A stretch of DNA of 52,515 bases from an uncultured bacterium. Lineage in GTDB: Bacteria > Bacillota > Clostridia > Lachnospirales > Lachnospiraceae. The position numbers were made by a program, and so were the translations under genes. The notes under the pieces are model-generated. The model saw only the letters and a list, made by a program, of their open reading frames with translations. It did no database searches and had not been told where the DNA came from. The stretch is taken from positions 1 through 52,515 of the forward strand of contig CANOLZ010000005.1 of assembly GCA_947567075.1 (NCBI GenBank), read 5' to 3'. Shown here piece by piece: positions 36,916 through 43,795 of this stretch (position 1 is the stretch's first letter; each line of letters starts with the position of its first letter).

Positions 36916-37328
36916 ACACCTATAAATATGAAAATATTTATGTAGGGTTGAGCCACAGCTTTCAGGTGATTGTAGGTCAGAAAGAGCAGGATTCTTTTTC
37001 CAATATAACAGGTGACATCAACCCTCTTCATAGGGATGTGGCATTTGCAAAGAAAAAAGGATATGAGGACTGTGTCGTATTTGGTATGTTGACAGCTTCT
37101 TATTATTCTACATTGGCAGGCGTTTACTTGCCAGGAGAAAATAGTTTACTTCATGGCGTGGACGCTAAATTTTTAAAGCCAGTATTTGTGGGAGACATAT
37201 TAACAGTAGAAGGAAAGGTCAGTGAAAAAAATGATGCATATAAACTTTTAATCATTAAGGCTTTTATTCGCAACCAAAATGGCGAGAAGGTTTCCAGAGC
37301 CACAATACGAGTCGGTGTGTTGGAATAA
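36912..37328 (+). CDS. MaoC-like (R)-hydratase/dehydratase
   Basis: A 138-residue single hot-dog domain. The (R)-specific enoyl hydratase signature is complete: FSNITGDINPLHRDVAFAKKKGY, with catalytic Asp and His. It continues VVFGMLTASYYSTLAGVYLPGENSLLHGVDAKFLKPVFVGDILTVEGKV, also typical. It would hydrate an enoyl thioester or dehydrate a 3-hydroxyacyl thioester, perhaps bound to the adjacent ACP. It is the last gene of the overlapping set; the next gene starts 20 bases later and is a signalling protein. Confidence 0.92.
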   Translation: MNTYKYENIYVGLSHSFQVIVGQKEQDSFSNITGDINPLHRDVAFAKKKGYEDCVVFGMLTASYYSTLAGVYLPGENSLLHGVDAKFLKPVFVGDILTVEGKVSEKNDAYKLLIIKAFIRNQNGEKVSRATIRVGVLE

Positions 37329-37348
37329 AGGAAAGGGGGGAAAGAAAT

Positions 37349-38413
37349 ATGTCAAGGAAAGTTATGGTTGTGGATGATGTTTCTTTGAATGTTAGAATGC
37401 TGGAAGACATTTTGAAAAACGATTACATTGTTTTAACAGCTCAGTCAGGGGAGGAGGCCTTGGGTTATTTAAAGAAAATTACCCCTGACTTAATTTTGCT
37501 GGATAACACAATGAAGGGAATGAGTGGATTTGATGTATTGAGGGTTATGAGAAAAGATTCTGCTCTAAAAAGTATTCCAGTTATTCTTTTATCTAGTAAT
37601 GAAGATGATGGGGTGGAAGTGGATAGTTTAGAAGAAGGGGCTGTTGACTTTATAAGAAGGCCATATAGGGCCAAATGCGTTCAGCAAAGAGTGAAAACCC
37701 ATATAGAGCTGGCTGATTATCGAAAAAACTTGGAACAAGTTATTAGCCAGCGTTCAAAACAAATCGATCGCATGGAGAATGCGTTTATGCAATGCCTTGG
37801 GGAGCTGGTGGAGTTTCGCAGCGGTGAAAGTGGAAATCATATTGCTCGGACAACGTTATACTGTGAAGCGCTGGCCATGGAGCTTCGGGACGGATATCCT
37901 TATGAGGGAGAAGTGACCGATTGGTTTATGGAAGACTTAAAAAAGGCAGTTCCCCTCCATGATATTGGAAAAATTGGAGTTAGGGATCAGCTATTAATTT
38001 GTGAAGATGAATTGACAATAGAGGAAAAGGGAGAGCTAGAAGAGCATACTCTTATTGGAGAAGAAATATTGAGCAGGCTTATTGAAAATGCCATTATAAA
38101 AGGGTATTTACGCATGGCAAAGGATCTTGCTGCAAGTCACCATGAAAATTATGACGGCACTGGATATCCAAAACATTTAATAGGGATGGAGATTCCCCTT
38201 ATTGGGAGAATTATGTCAATAGCCGATACTTATGATACTTTAAGATCCCTTTCCAATGAGAGAGAGCCTATGGGGCACGAAGAGGCATGTCAGGTGATTT
38301 TTAGTGGTACAGGAACGAAATTTGATCCTATTCTTGTACAGGCCTTTCGTGCAGTCAACATACAATTTGATGATATTTTTCAAGACTATGGAGAGGAAGG
38401 AGACGAAGATTAA
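37349..38413 (+). CDS. Response regulator with HD-GYP cyclic-di-GMP phosphodiesterase domain
   Basis: A 354-residue protein. The receiver domain (1-120) has the acidic pair Asp9-Asp10 and phosphoacceptor Asp52 in LILLDNTMKGMSG; the switch lysine that normally precedes the cis-proline is Arg104 in FIRRPY, which is unusual. A helical linker leads to the HD-GYP domain (150-345) with GNHIARTT, PLHDIGKIG, EEHTLIGEEIL, SHHENYDGTGYP and IMSIADTYDTLRS, all catalytic landmarks present. It should hydrolyse cyclic di-GMP. No histidine kinase gene is adjacent. GAAAGGGGGGAAAG precedes the ATG. Confidence 0.93.
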   Translation: MSRKVMVVDDVSLNVRMLEDILKNDYIVLTAQSGEEALGYLKKITPDLILLDNTMKGMSGFDVLRVMRKDSALKSIPVILLSSNEDDGVEVDSLEEGAVDFIRRPYRAKCVQQRVKTHIELADYRKNLEQVISQRSKQIDRMENAFMQCLGELVEFRSGESGNHIARTTLYCEALAMELRDGYPYEGEVTDWFMEDLKKAVPLHDIGKIGVRDQLLICEDELTIEEKGELEEHTLIGEEILSRLIENAIIKGYLRMAKDLAASHHENYDGTGYPKHLIGMEIPLIGRIMSIADTYDTLRSLSNEREPMGHEEACQVIFSGTGTKFDPILVQAFRAVNIQFDDIFQDYGEEGDED

Positions 38414-38446
38414 GCTGCAAACTTATATGGAGAATGGAGGAGTATT

Positions 38447-39163
38447 TTGGAGAACATAGAAGTTTTAAAAAAATGGGTGGAAGAAAGTGAAAACATAGTA
38501 TTTTTTGGTGGTGCAGGGGTATCAACAGAAAGCGGGATACCAGATTTTAGAAGCGTTGACGGGTTATATAATCAAAAGTATGATTATCCCCCAGAAACTA
38601 TTTTGAGCCATAGCTTTTACAAACAAAGGACAGAAGAATTTTTTCGTTTTTATAAAGATAAGATGATATGTACCCATGCAAAGCCTAATCAAGCCCATTT
38701 GAAACTAGCAGAATTAGAGAGAAGAGGAAAACTTAAGGCAGTCATCACACAAAATATTGATGGCCTTCATCAGGAAGCAGGAAGTAAAACTGTGCTGGAG
38801 CTTCATGGTTCTACTCTTCGCAATTACTGTACAAATTGCAGAAAGGGATATGGGATAGATAAAATACTAAAGGCAAAAGAAGTTCCTGTTTGTGATGTAT
38901 GTGGAGGAGTTGTTAAGCCAGATGTAGTTCTTTATGAAGAAGGTCTTGATCAAGATATACTACAAAAATCCTTACATTTTATTAGAGAGGCGGATGTCCT
39001 CATTATAGGAGGGACGTCTTTGGCAGTATATCCAGCAGCAGGACTTATCAATGGCTATGAGGGAAACAAGCTTGTAGTTATTAATAAATCTGCAACACCT
39101 ATGGATAAGAGGGCAGATCTCCTTTTACAAGGAAGCATTGGAGAAATTTTAGGAAAAATATGA
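38447..39163 (+). CDS. cobB: NAD-dependent protein deacylase (sirtuin)
   Basis: A 238-residue Sir2 enzyme that removes acyl groups from protein lysines. Motifs are VFFGGAGVSTESGIPDFRSVDGLYNQ for NAD binding, ITQNIDGLHQEAGS, the catalytic histidine in ELHGST, a four-cysteine zinc site CTNCRKGYGIDK..VPVCDVCGG, VKPDVVLYEE, and IIGGTSLAVYPAAGLIN. The start codon is TTG, placed 4 bases after GGAGGAG, and gives the usual length. The symbol follows common annotation for bacterial sirtuins. A DUF951 gene follows closely. Confidence 0.95.
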   Translation: MENIEVLKKWVEESENIVFFGGAGVSTESGIPDFRSVDGLYNQKYDYPPETILSHSFYKQRTEEFFRFYKDKMICTHAKPNQAHLKLAELERRGKLKAVITQNIDGLHQEAGSKTVLELHGSTLRNYCTNCRKGYGIDKILKAKEVPVCDVCGGVVKPDVVLYEEGLDQDILQKSLHFIREADVLIIGGTSLAVYPAAGLINGYEGNKLVVINKSATPMDKRADLLLQGSIGEILGKI

Positions 39164-39229
39164 ATGGATATTTCCAAAGCCTATTTATGGCAGGAGCCTA
39201 TAGTAAGAGTGGATAATAATGGGGGTAAT

Positions 39230-39427
39230 ATGGATCGGGCAATACCAAATTATGAATTAGGAGATTTTATAAAACTAAAAAAAAGGCACCCTTGTGGCAG
39301 TCAGGAATGGGAAATTTTGCGGATAGGAGCGGATTTTCGGCTAAAATGTTTGGGGTGTGGCCATCAGATAATGATGCCAAGGAGACAGGTGGAAAAGAAT
39401 ACAAAAGAAGTGAGGAAAAAAGCTTGA
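39230..39427 (+). CDS. DUF951 small zinc-ribbon-like protein
   Basis: A 65-residue protein of the DUF951 family: YELGDFIKLKKRHPCGSQEWEILRIGADFRLKCLGCGHQIMMPRRQVEK, with the conserved HPCGS and CLGCGH cysteines and histidines. It is found in Firmicutes, often near rpsF, and is of unknown function. I start at ATG 39230, which gives the usual family length. The frame is also open from ATG 39164, just after the sirtuin stop, but those 22 extra residues do not resemble the family. The rpsF promoter overlaps its last bases. Confidence 0.85.
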   Translation: MDRAIPNYELGDFIKLKKRHPCGSQEWEILRIGADFRLKCLGCGHQIMMPRRQVEKNTKEVRKKA

Positions 39428-39452
39428 AAAACAAGGCTGCTTATGATAAAAT
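39424..39452 (+). promoter_or_regulatory. SigmaA promoter of the rpsF-ssb-rpsR operon
   Basis: TTGAAA, 17 bases, TAAAAT. The leader of about 65 bases contains a small perfect hairpin, CCTTAT-GTA-ATAAGG (39484-39498), before the AGGAGG of rpsF. Confidence 0.5.
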
Positions 39453-39525
39453 CAAAAATTGTGATATATTTTATTCCTTGTTCCTTATGTAATAAGGGGC
39501 CAGAGACCAAAAGGAGGTAATGAAA

Positions 39526-39816
39526 ATGAACAAATATGAGTTAGCCGTTGTTGTCAACGCAAAAATGGAAGATGAAGAAAGAAACGGAACTGTTGCAAAG
39601 TGCAAAGAGCTTATTGAACGTTTTGGCGGAACGATTACGAATGTTGACGAATGGGGAAGAAAGAGACTAGCTTATGAAATTCGGAAGATGAAAGAAGGAT
39701 ATTACTACTTCATTCAATTTGACGCAGATGCATCCGTTCCACTGGAAGTGGAAAGCCGTATCCGTATTATGGAAAACGTAATTAGATATTTATGCGTTCG
39801 ACAGGACAAGGCATAA
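39526..39816 (+). CDS. rpsF: 30S ribosomal protein S6
   Basis: Binds S18 in the platform of the small ribosomal subunit. MNKYELAVVVNAKMEDEERNGTVAKCKELIERFGG opens the ferredoxin-like fold, then WGRKRLAYEIRKMKEGYYYFIQFDADA and VIRYLCVR. Length is 96 aa. Of two nearby ATGs, 39526 has AGGAGG 8 bases upstream, while 39520 is only 2 bases from it, so 39526 is the start. It forms an operon with ssb and rpsR, the common bacterial order. Confidence 0.97.
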   Translation: MNKYELAVVVNAKMEDEERNGTVAKCKELIERFGGTITNVDEWGRKRLAYEIRKMKEGYYYFIQFDADASVPLEVESRIRIMENVIRYLCVRQDKA

Positions 39817-39832
39817 AGAAAGCGGGAAGCAT

Positions 39833-40273
39833 ATGAATAAAGTGATTTTAATGGGCCGTTTGACAAGAGATCCAGATATTCGATATTCTGCAGGAGAGAA
39901 TGCTATGGCCATTGCAAGATATACGTTAGCGGTAGATCGGAGAGGAAGAAGAGATCAAGACGAGAATACAGCAGATTTTATAAGCTGTGTTGCCTTTGGA
40001 CGGGCTGGCGAATTTGCAGAAAAATATTTTAGAAAAGGTTTGAAAATTGTAATAAGCGGTCGTATACAGACAGGAAGTTATACGAACCGAGATGGAATAA
40101 AAGTATATACTACAGATGTAGTAGTAGATGAGCAGGAATTTGCAGAGAGTAAGGCTGCAAGCAATGAAAACAACTATATGGGGGACACTAGGCCATCGCC
40201 TGGCAATGCGTCAATAGGAGATGGATTTATAAATATTCCTGATGGAATTGATGAGGAACTTCCCTTTAATTAA
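39833..40273 (+). CDS. ssb: Single-stranded DNA-binding protein
   Basis: An OB-fold protein that coats single-stranded DNA during replication and repair. [41 protein letters not shown] and [56 protein letters not shown] match bacterial SSB. The C-terminal tail ends GIDEELPFN, the acidic tip plus PFN variant that recruits partner proteins. Length is 146 aa. It lies between the two ribosomal genes. Confidence 0.97.
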   Translation: MNKVILMGRLTRDPDIRYSAGENAMAIARYTLAVDRRGRRDQDENTADFISCVAFGRAGEFAEKYFRKGLKIVISGRIQTGSYTNRDGIKVYTTDVVVDEQEFAESKAASNENNYMGDTRPSPGNASIGDGFINIPDGIDEELPFN

Positions 40274-40293
40274 TAAAAGAAGGAGGCAAAATA

Positions 40294-40560
40294 ATGGCTT
40301 ATAACAAGGCTTCAGACAGAGGCGATTCTCCAATGAAGAGAAGAGGCGGCATACGCAGAAGAAAAAAAGTATGCGTTTTTTGTGGAAAAGATAATACAAT
40401 TGATTATAAAGATGTGAATAAATTAAAGAGATATGTTTCTGAGAGAGGAAAAATACTTCCAAGAAGAATAACAGGAAACTGTGCAAAACATCAGAGGGCC
40501 CTTACTGTTGCAATCAAAAGGGCAAGGCATATTGCTTTAATGCCTTATACAGTAGATTAA
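40294..40560 (+). CDS. rpsR: 30S ribosomal protein S18
   Basis: Partner of S6 in the small subunit. The basic N-terminus is followed by [60 protein letters not shown]. The CxxC near the start and the cysteine in NCAKHQ show the zinc-type form. Length is 88 aa. GAAGGAGG precedes the ATG, and a terminator follows. Confidence 0.97.
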   Translation: MAYNKASDRGDSPMKRRGGIRRRKKVCVFCGKDNTIDYKDVNKLKRYVSERGKILPRRITGNCAKHQRALTVAIKRARHIALMPYTVD

Positions 40561-40571
40561 TAAGTGGCTAG

Positions 40572-40604
40572 GGCCAATTATCTTAAGGATAGTTGGTCTT
40601 TTTT
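40572..40604 (+). terminator. Terminator after rpsR
   Basis: GGCCAATTATC (40572-40582) pairs with GATAGTTGGTC (40588-40598), with two G-U pairs, followed by six T. Confidence 0.85.
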
Positions 40605-40667
40605 ACTTTTGACAATAGAATCTTCCAAAAGCGGATTTTGCGATGGATAGGAAATCCAATTTTTTCA

Positions 40668-40696
40668 TTGCATTCTATAGGAATATAAGATATACT
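40668..40696 (+). promoter_or_regulatory. SigmaA promoter of the repeat-protein gene
   Basis: TTGCAT, 17 bases, TATACT, about 70 bases before the chosen start at 40769. Confidence 0.5.
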
Positions 40697-40768
40697 TAAA
40701 CAATATTATAATGAAAAGAATACATAAAAAGGAAAGAACTATTGTTTAAGCAGAAAGTGAGGAAGAAT

Positions 40769-41284
40769 ATGGTGAAAAAAACATTGAAATCATTATTAAC
40801 GGGAATATTGTGCACTGCTCTTTGCATAGGAACATTTTTTTCTGTATCTGCTCTTTTTACAGTAGACGTAAAGGGTGCTACTCATGAGGAAGAGATAGCA
40901 GCTGCCCAGGCAGCCGCTATAGCTGCAAGGGAGGAGGCGTTAGCCAGGGCTACTGCAAATCAACAGGCATTAGCTTTAGAAGCTTACAATGCAGCTGCTA
41001 CAAGAAATGCAATTATAATTTCTGAAACATTAAGCGCACAGATTACAAAGCAAGCCTTAGAACAACAAGCCCTATATGAAGCAGCAGCCCGTCAAGAAGC
41101 TCTGGCCAGGGAAGCATTCAATGCACAGATGAGCAGGGAACTGAAAATATTAGAAGAGACCTTGAGTGCCCAAATTACAAAGGCTGCATTAGATGAACAG
41201 GCCCGTTATGCTGCGGAGATTAGAAGATTAGAGTTAGAAAGAGAGATGGCAAATGCTGCGGCATATATAGCATCTTTAAAATAA
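40769..41284 (+). CDS. Secreted alanine-rich helical repeat protein
   Basis: A 171-residue protein of unknown function. A signal peptide (residues 1-37, hydrophobic LLTGILCTALCIGTFFSVSA, cleavage probably near VKGA-T) is followed by an almost wholly helical, Ala/Glu-rich region. Two copies of a 44-residue unit share ETLSAQITK (codons at 41024 and 41156), so the period is exactly four 11-residue turns, suggesting a hendecad coiled coil. There is no wall anchor, lipobox or enzyme motif. I start at ATG 40769 after GTGAGGAAG; a TTG at 40742 is in frame. It stands alone between two terminators. Confidence 0.75.
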   Translation: MVKKTLKSLLTGILCTALCIGTFFSVSALFTVDVKGATHEEEIAAAQAAAIAAREEALARATANQQALALEAYNAAATRNAIIISETLSAQITKQALEQQALYEAAARQEALAREAFNAQMSRELKILEETLSAQITKAALDEQARYAAEIRRLELEREMANAAAYIASLK

Positions 41285-41344
41285 GCATTTAGGGCTTATG
41301 ACTACAGTGAAGTGCCCATATTTTTATAGGAATATAGAAAAGGT

Positions 41345-41384
41345 CAACGCCTTACAATGAAAATTTTTTCATTGTAAGGCGTTG
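41345..41384 (+). terminator. Long perfect hairpin after the repeat-protein gene
   Basis: A 17-bp perfect stem (41345-41361 with 41368-41384; CAACGCCTTACAATGAA) and a six-base loop. The T run after it is interrupted (TATTATTTTAT), so it is a likely but not textbook terminator. Confidence 0.7.
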
Positions 41385-41421
41385 TATTATTTTATATTTG
41401 TAATATATAGTAAAGTATCCA

Positions 41422-41458
41422 TTGACATAACTATTTTTTTGTCTTATAATGTAAGACA
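41422..41458 (+). promoter_or_regulatory. Consensus promoter and operator of the BlaI-like gene
   Basis: TTGACA (41422-41427), 17 bases, TATAAT (41445-41450): a perfect sigmaA promoter. A perfect 7-bp inverted repeat TGTCTTA (41440-41446) and TAAGACA (41452-41458) spans the -10 box, the expected place for a dimeric repressor, most simply the BlaI-like product itself. Confidence 0.7.
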
Positions 41459-41517
41459 GATGCGACGGAAATTTGGATGTATGTAAACTTTCATATAAAG
41501 ATAAAGGGAGAATTACT

Positions 41518-41895
41518 ATGAAAAACAAATATAATCTATCGGTTTCAGAAAAAGAAATTATGGATTTACTATGGGAAAATGGAGAAATGTCTTCCAAGGA
41601 AATACTCTATTTTTTTAATACAGAAAAAAATAAAGATTGGAAAAAGCAGACGTTAAATACATTTATTGCCAGATTATTAAAAAAAGAAGTTCTAAAGAGA
41701 AGATCCGTAGAAAGAAAATATATGTATATGCCAGCCTTTCCTATAGAAGAATATGAGGCTCGAAGGGCTCAAAACTTTTTGGATATGTCTTATGAAGGTT
41801 CTATTGTAAAATTTATAAGTACAGCAATGCAAGTGACCCCATTTTCAAAGGAAGAAAAGGAGGAATTATTAAATTTTTTGGACAGTATATCATAG
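41518..41895 (+). CDS. BlaI/MecI/CopY-family transcriptional repressor
   Basis: A 125-residue winged-helix regulator. LSVSEKEIMDLLWENGEMSSKEILYFFN and the recognition part KQTLNTFIARLLKKEVLKRRSVERKYMYMPAFPIEEYEAR match the penicillinase-repressor family; the C-terminal helices should dimerise. Usual partners are a BlaR1/MecR1-type membrane protease or a copper transporter, and none is adjacent. The start at 41518 follows AAAGGGAG; the open frame upstream to 41473 covers the leader and is not used. The perfect promoter with a palindrome suggests strong, self-limited expression. Confidence 0.9.
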   Translation: MKNKYNLSVSEKEIMDLLWENGEMSSKEILYFFNTEKNKDWKKQTLNTFIARLLKKEVLKRRSVERKYMYMPAFPIEEYEARRAQNFLDMSYEGSIVKFISTAMQVTPFSKEEKEELLNFLDSIS

Positions 41896-42120
41896 GAAGC
41901 AGGCCTTTGCCTGCTAATAAATACAGCTGAAGAGATATTTATCCTTTCATTTCTTGCTTTATATCATAATGAGTAGGTTCACGGATATTTATTATGAAAA
42001 GCTCTCAATCATTTTCTAAATTCATATAATCATTTTAAACAATGAAAGAATCATTCCCTATTTGCAGTATATAAATCGTTTGTCTTAGGCGAAAATACAG
42101 GAGAAGAATGTCGTATATAT
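41896..42120. other. Intergenic stretch upstream of the CarD-family gene
   Basis: Non-coding as far as I can see. It starts with a short perfect hairpin, AGCAGGC-CTTT-GCCTGCT (41898-41915), without a T run, perhaps a weak terminator. The rest is AT-rich with no recognisable RNA or gene. The promoter palindromes at 42121-42169 follow. Confidence 0.5.
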
Positions 42121-42169
42121 ATAATTGACATATCAATTATTGCCATGATATAATTGATATGTCAATTAT
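42121..42169 (+). promoter_or_regulatory. Promoter embedded in a 20-bp perfect inverted repeat
   Basis: Arms at 42121-42140 and 42150-42169 are exact reverse complements, separated by nine bases, and each arm is itself a near-palindrome (ATAATTGA..TCAATTAT). The -35 TTGACA (42125-42130) lies in the left arm and the -10 TATAAT (42149-42154) begins the right arm, with 18 bases between. This looks like a pair of operator sites for a dimer or tetramer that would shut the promoter of the CarD-family gene 55 bases on. Confidence 0.75.
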
Positions 42170-42223
42170 ACAGGAAAACTGTGGCAATAGTACCATTAAT
42201 TATGAAAGAAGAGAGATGAGATT

Positions 42224-42736
42224 ATGTTGAAAGTAGGAGAATACACGATGTATTCATGGTATGGTGCATGCAAGGTAGAAGATGTAAGGGAAATTACCAT
42301 GGAAGACGGTAAAAAAATGTACTATATTTTTAAACCTCACAATGATAAAAAAGCTACTGTAATGGTACCAGTGGATAATGACAGAATGAGAGAGATCATT
42401 TCGAAAGAAGAGGCGGAGACTCTATTAAAATCCATTGACGAGCTTCCTTTAAATTGGGTAGAAAACAGCAGGGTGAGGGACGAGCTATATATGAAGATTT
42501 TAAGGGAGGGAGACACAAAAAGTGTACTCCAGTTATTAAAGACCCTTTTGCTAAAAAAAGAAGAAGTAAAAGATGCAAAGGGAAAAATGAATATGAGAGA
42601 TAACCGTATATTGACCAATACAGAAAAGTACCTGTTTTCTGAGTTGTCTATTTCTTTGAACATTGAGCTAGAAGTTATTAGAGAACAGGTTAACAGCAAT
42701 GTAATTAGTAAGTATAAAGAGAAAAGTATGTATTAG
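42224..42736 (+). CDS. CarD/CdnL-family transcriptional regulator
   Basis: A 170-residue protein. The N-terminal domain (1-65) is a CarD/CdnL/TRCF Tudor-like fold that contacts the RNA polymerase beta subunit: MLKVGEYTMYSWYGACKVEDVREITMEDGKKMYYIFKPHNDKKATVMVPVDND. The C-terminal helical domain holds LPLNWVENSRVRDELYMKILREGD and a final helix pair with NTEKYLFSELSISLNIELEVI. Such proteins stabilise open promoter complexes. AAAGAAGAGAGATGAG precedes the ATG. Its 3' end overlaps the convergent transglutaminase-like gene by 32 bases. Confidence 0.9.
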   Translation: MLKVGEYTMYSWYGACKVEDVREITMEDGKKMYYIFKPHNDKKATVMVPVDNDRMREIISKEEAETLLKSIDELPLNWVENSRVRDELYMKILREGDTKSVLQLLKTLLLKKEEVKDAKGKMNMRDNRILTNTEKYLFSELSISLNIELEVIREQVNSNVISKYKEKSMY

Positions 42737-43622
42737 AGATAGTATGTGTCAATGTATTTTGGGCTGTGTGCTGGCTTGCATAGGTAGGATCAAGGAGGGT
42801 CCATCCCTCATAAATAGGAATAATGTCGTGAATATGTCCCTTTTGGGAAGAATACACAAGAACCCAGGCATGATAAGAAGAGCCACTGTATCCTATTTCT
42901 AGTTTGGCAGGAATTCCCTGACTTCTTAACATGGCGCACATGAGTGCGGCGTAGTCAAAACAAATCCCCTTTTTTTCATGTAATATTAATTCAATATCTG
43001 GAAGATAGTTTTTGTGAACTTTTTCTGCCTTTTCAAAATCATATTGAATTTGGTAAATAATAAACTGATAAATGGAGTCTATTAGTTGGATTTCATTTTC
43101 ACAGGAAAGGGATAATTCTTCTGCTTTTTGGATAGCTTCATTCCCAGAGGAAAAATTGATATATTGGTTTGGATATAGAAAAGGAGATAACTCGTTGTCT
43201 ATTTTTACAGCAATACCAGCAGTTAAGATGATTTTATATTCCTTTTCATAAACATATTCTAATATGGAAATTGTATAATTTCCATTTCCTCCTGTGAGGG
43301 GAAATACTTCGTATCCTCCGTTCAGATCATAGAGATATGTTTTTCCATTAGGATAAAATATCTGAACTTTTTCCTTTTTCGAGTTTCCTTTGTAGTTAAT
43401 CATAATATATCCACTCGAAGTATTGGATACATCAATAACAACGTCCTCAGAGGTATATTCTAAAATTCCATCTGCGTGGGGAATAAGAAGTTGCCGGTTT
43501 TTAAGCTGGTTATTTGACAGTTCCTGTATTTCAGTTTCACAGGCGGTAAGGCTGCAGCAGAATATAATAAGAAAGCTCACATATTTAGAATGAAAAGAAA
43601 AAAGTTTTTTTTGTATGTTCAT
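42705..43622 (-). CDS. Transglutaminase-like lipoprotein
   Basis: A 305-residue exported protein. The signal peptide ends in the lipobox LTAC (about residue 28). A beta-rich region (40-150) precedes a transglutaminase-like cysteine-protease domain with the Cys-His-Asp triad in KKGICFDYAALMCAMLRSQGIPAKLEIGY, YHAWVLVYS and GWTLLDPTYAS. It may cleave or cross-link surface peptides; the substrate is unknown. GAAGGG lies 8 bases before the ATG. Its end runs into the CarD-family gene on the other strand, with no visible terminator between them. Confidence 0.9.
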   Translation of the reverse strand: MNIQKKLFSFHSKYVSFLIIFCCSLTACETEIQELSNNQLKNRQLLIPHADGILEYTSEDVVIDVSNTSSGYIMINYKGNSKKEKVQIFYPNGKTYLYDLNGGYEVFPLTGGNGNYTISILEYVYEKEYKIILTAGIAVKIDNELSPFLYPNQYINFSSGNEAIQKAEELSLSCENEIQLIDSIYQFIIYQIQYDFEKAEKVHKNYLPDIELILHEKKGICFDYAALMCAMLRSQGIPAKLEIGYSGSSYHAWVLVYSSQKGHIHDIIPIYEGWTLLDPTYASQHTAQNTLTHTISNTYFSLYTY

Positions 43623-43795
43623 GAATATAACCCTTCTTTATTTGCATTTATATAGATACTATTTATAGTATAGCAGAAGAGAAGAACTTGAAAAAGATTT
43701 TTGTCGAAAAAGCATGACTTTAAGAAGATAATATGATAAAATTATGGCTAGAGCGCAATAAATAATGTAAATTGGTAAAGGAGTACGGCTATAAA

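Noticed and set aside
39428-39525. Possible S6:S18 autoregulatory leader RNA before rpsF
   Set aside because: A hairpin is present, but I find no CCG trinucleotide in the leader, which the known motif requires, so I list only the promoter and hairpin.
41994-42029. Eleven-codon frame (MKSSQSFSKFI) upstream of the CarD-family promoter
   Set aside because: It has no convincing ribosome binding site and lies in front of the predicted promoter.
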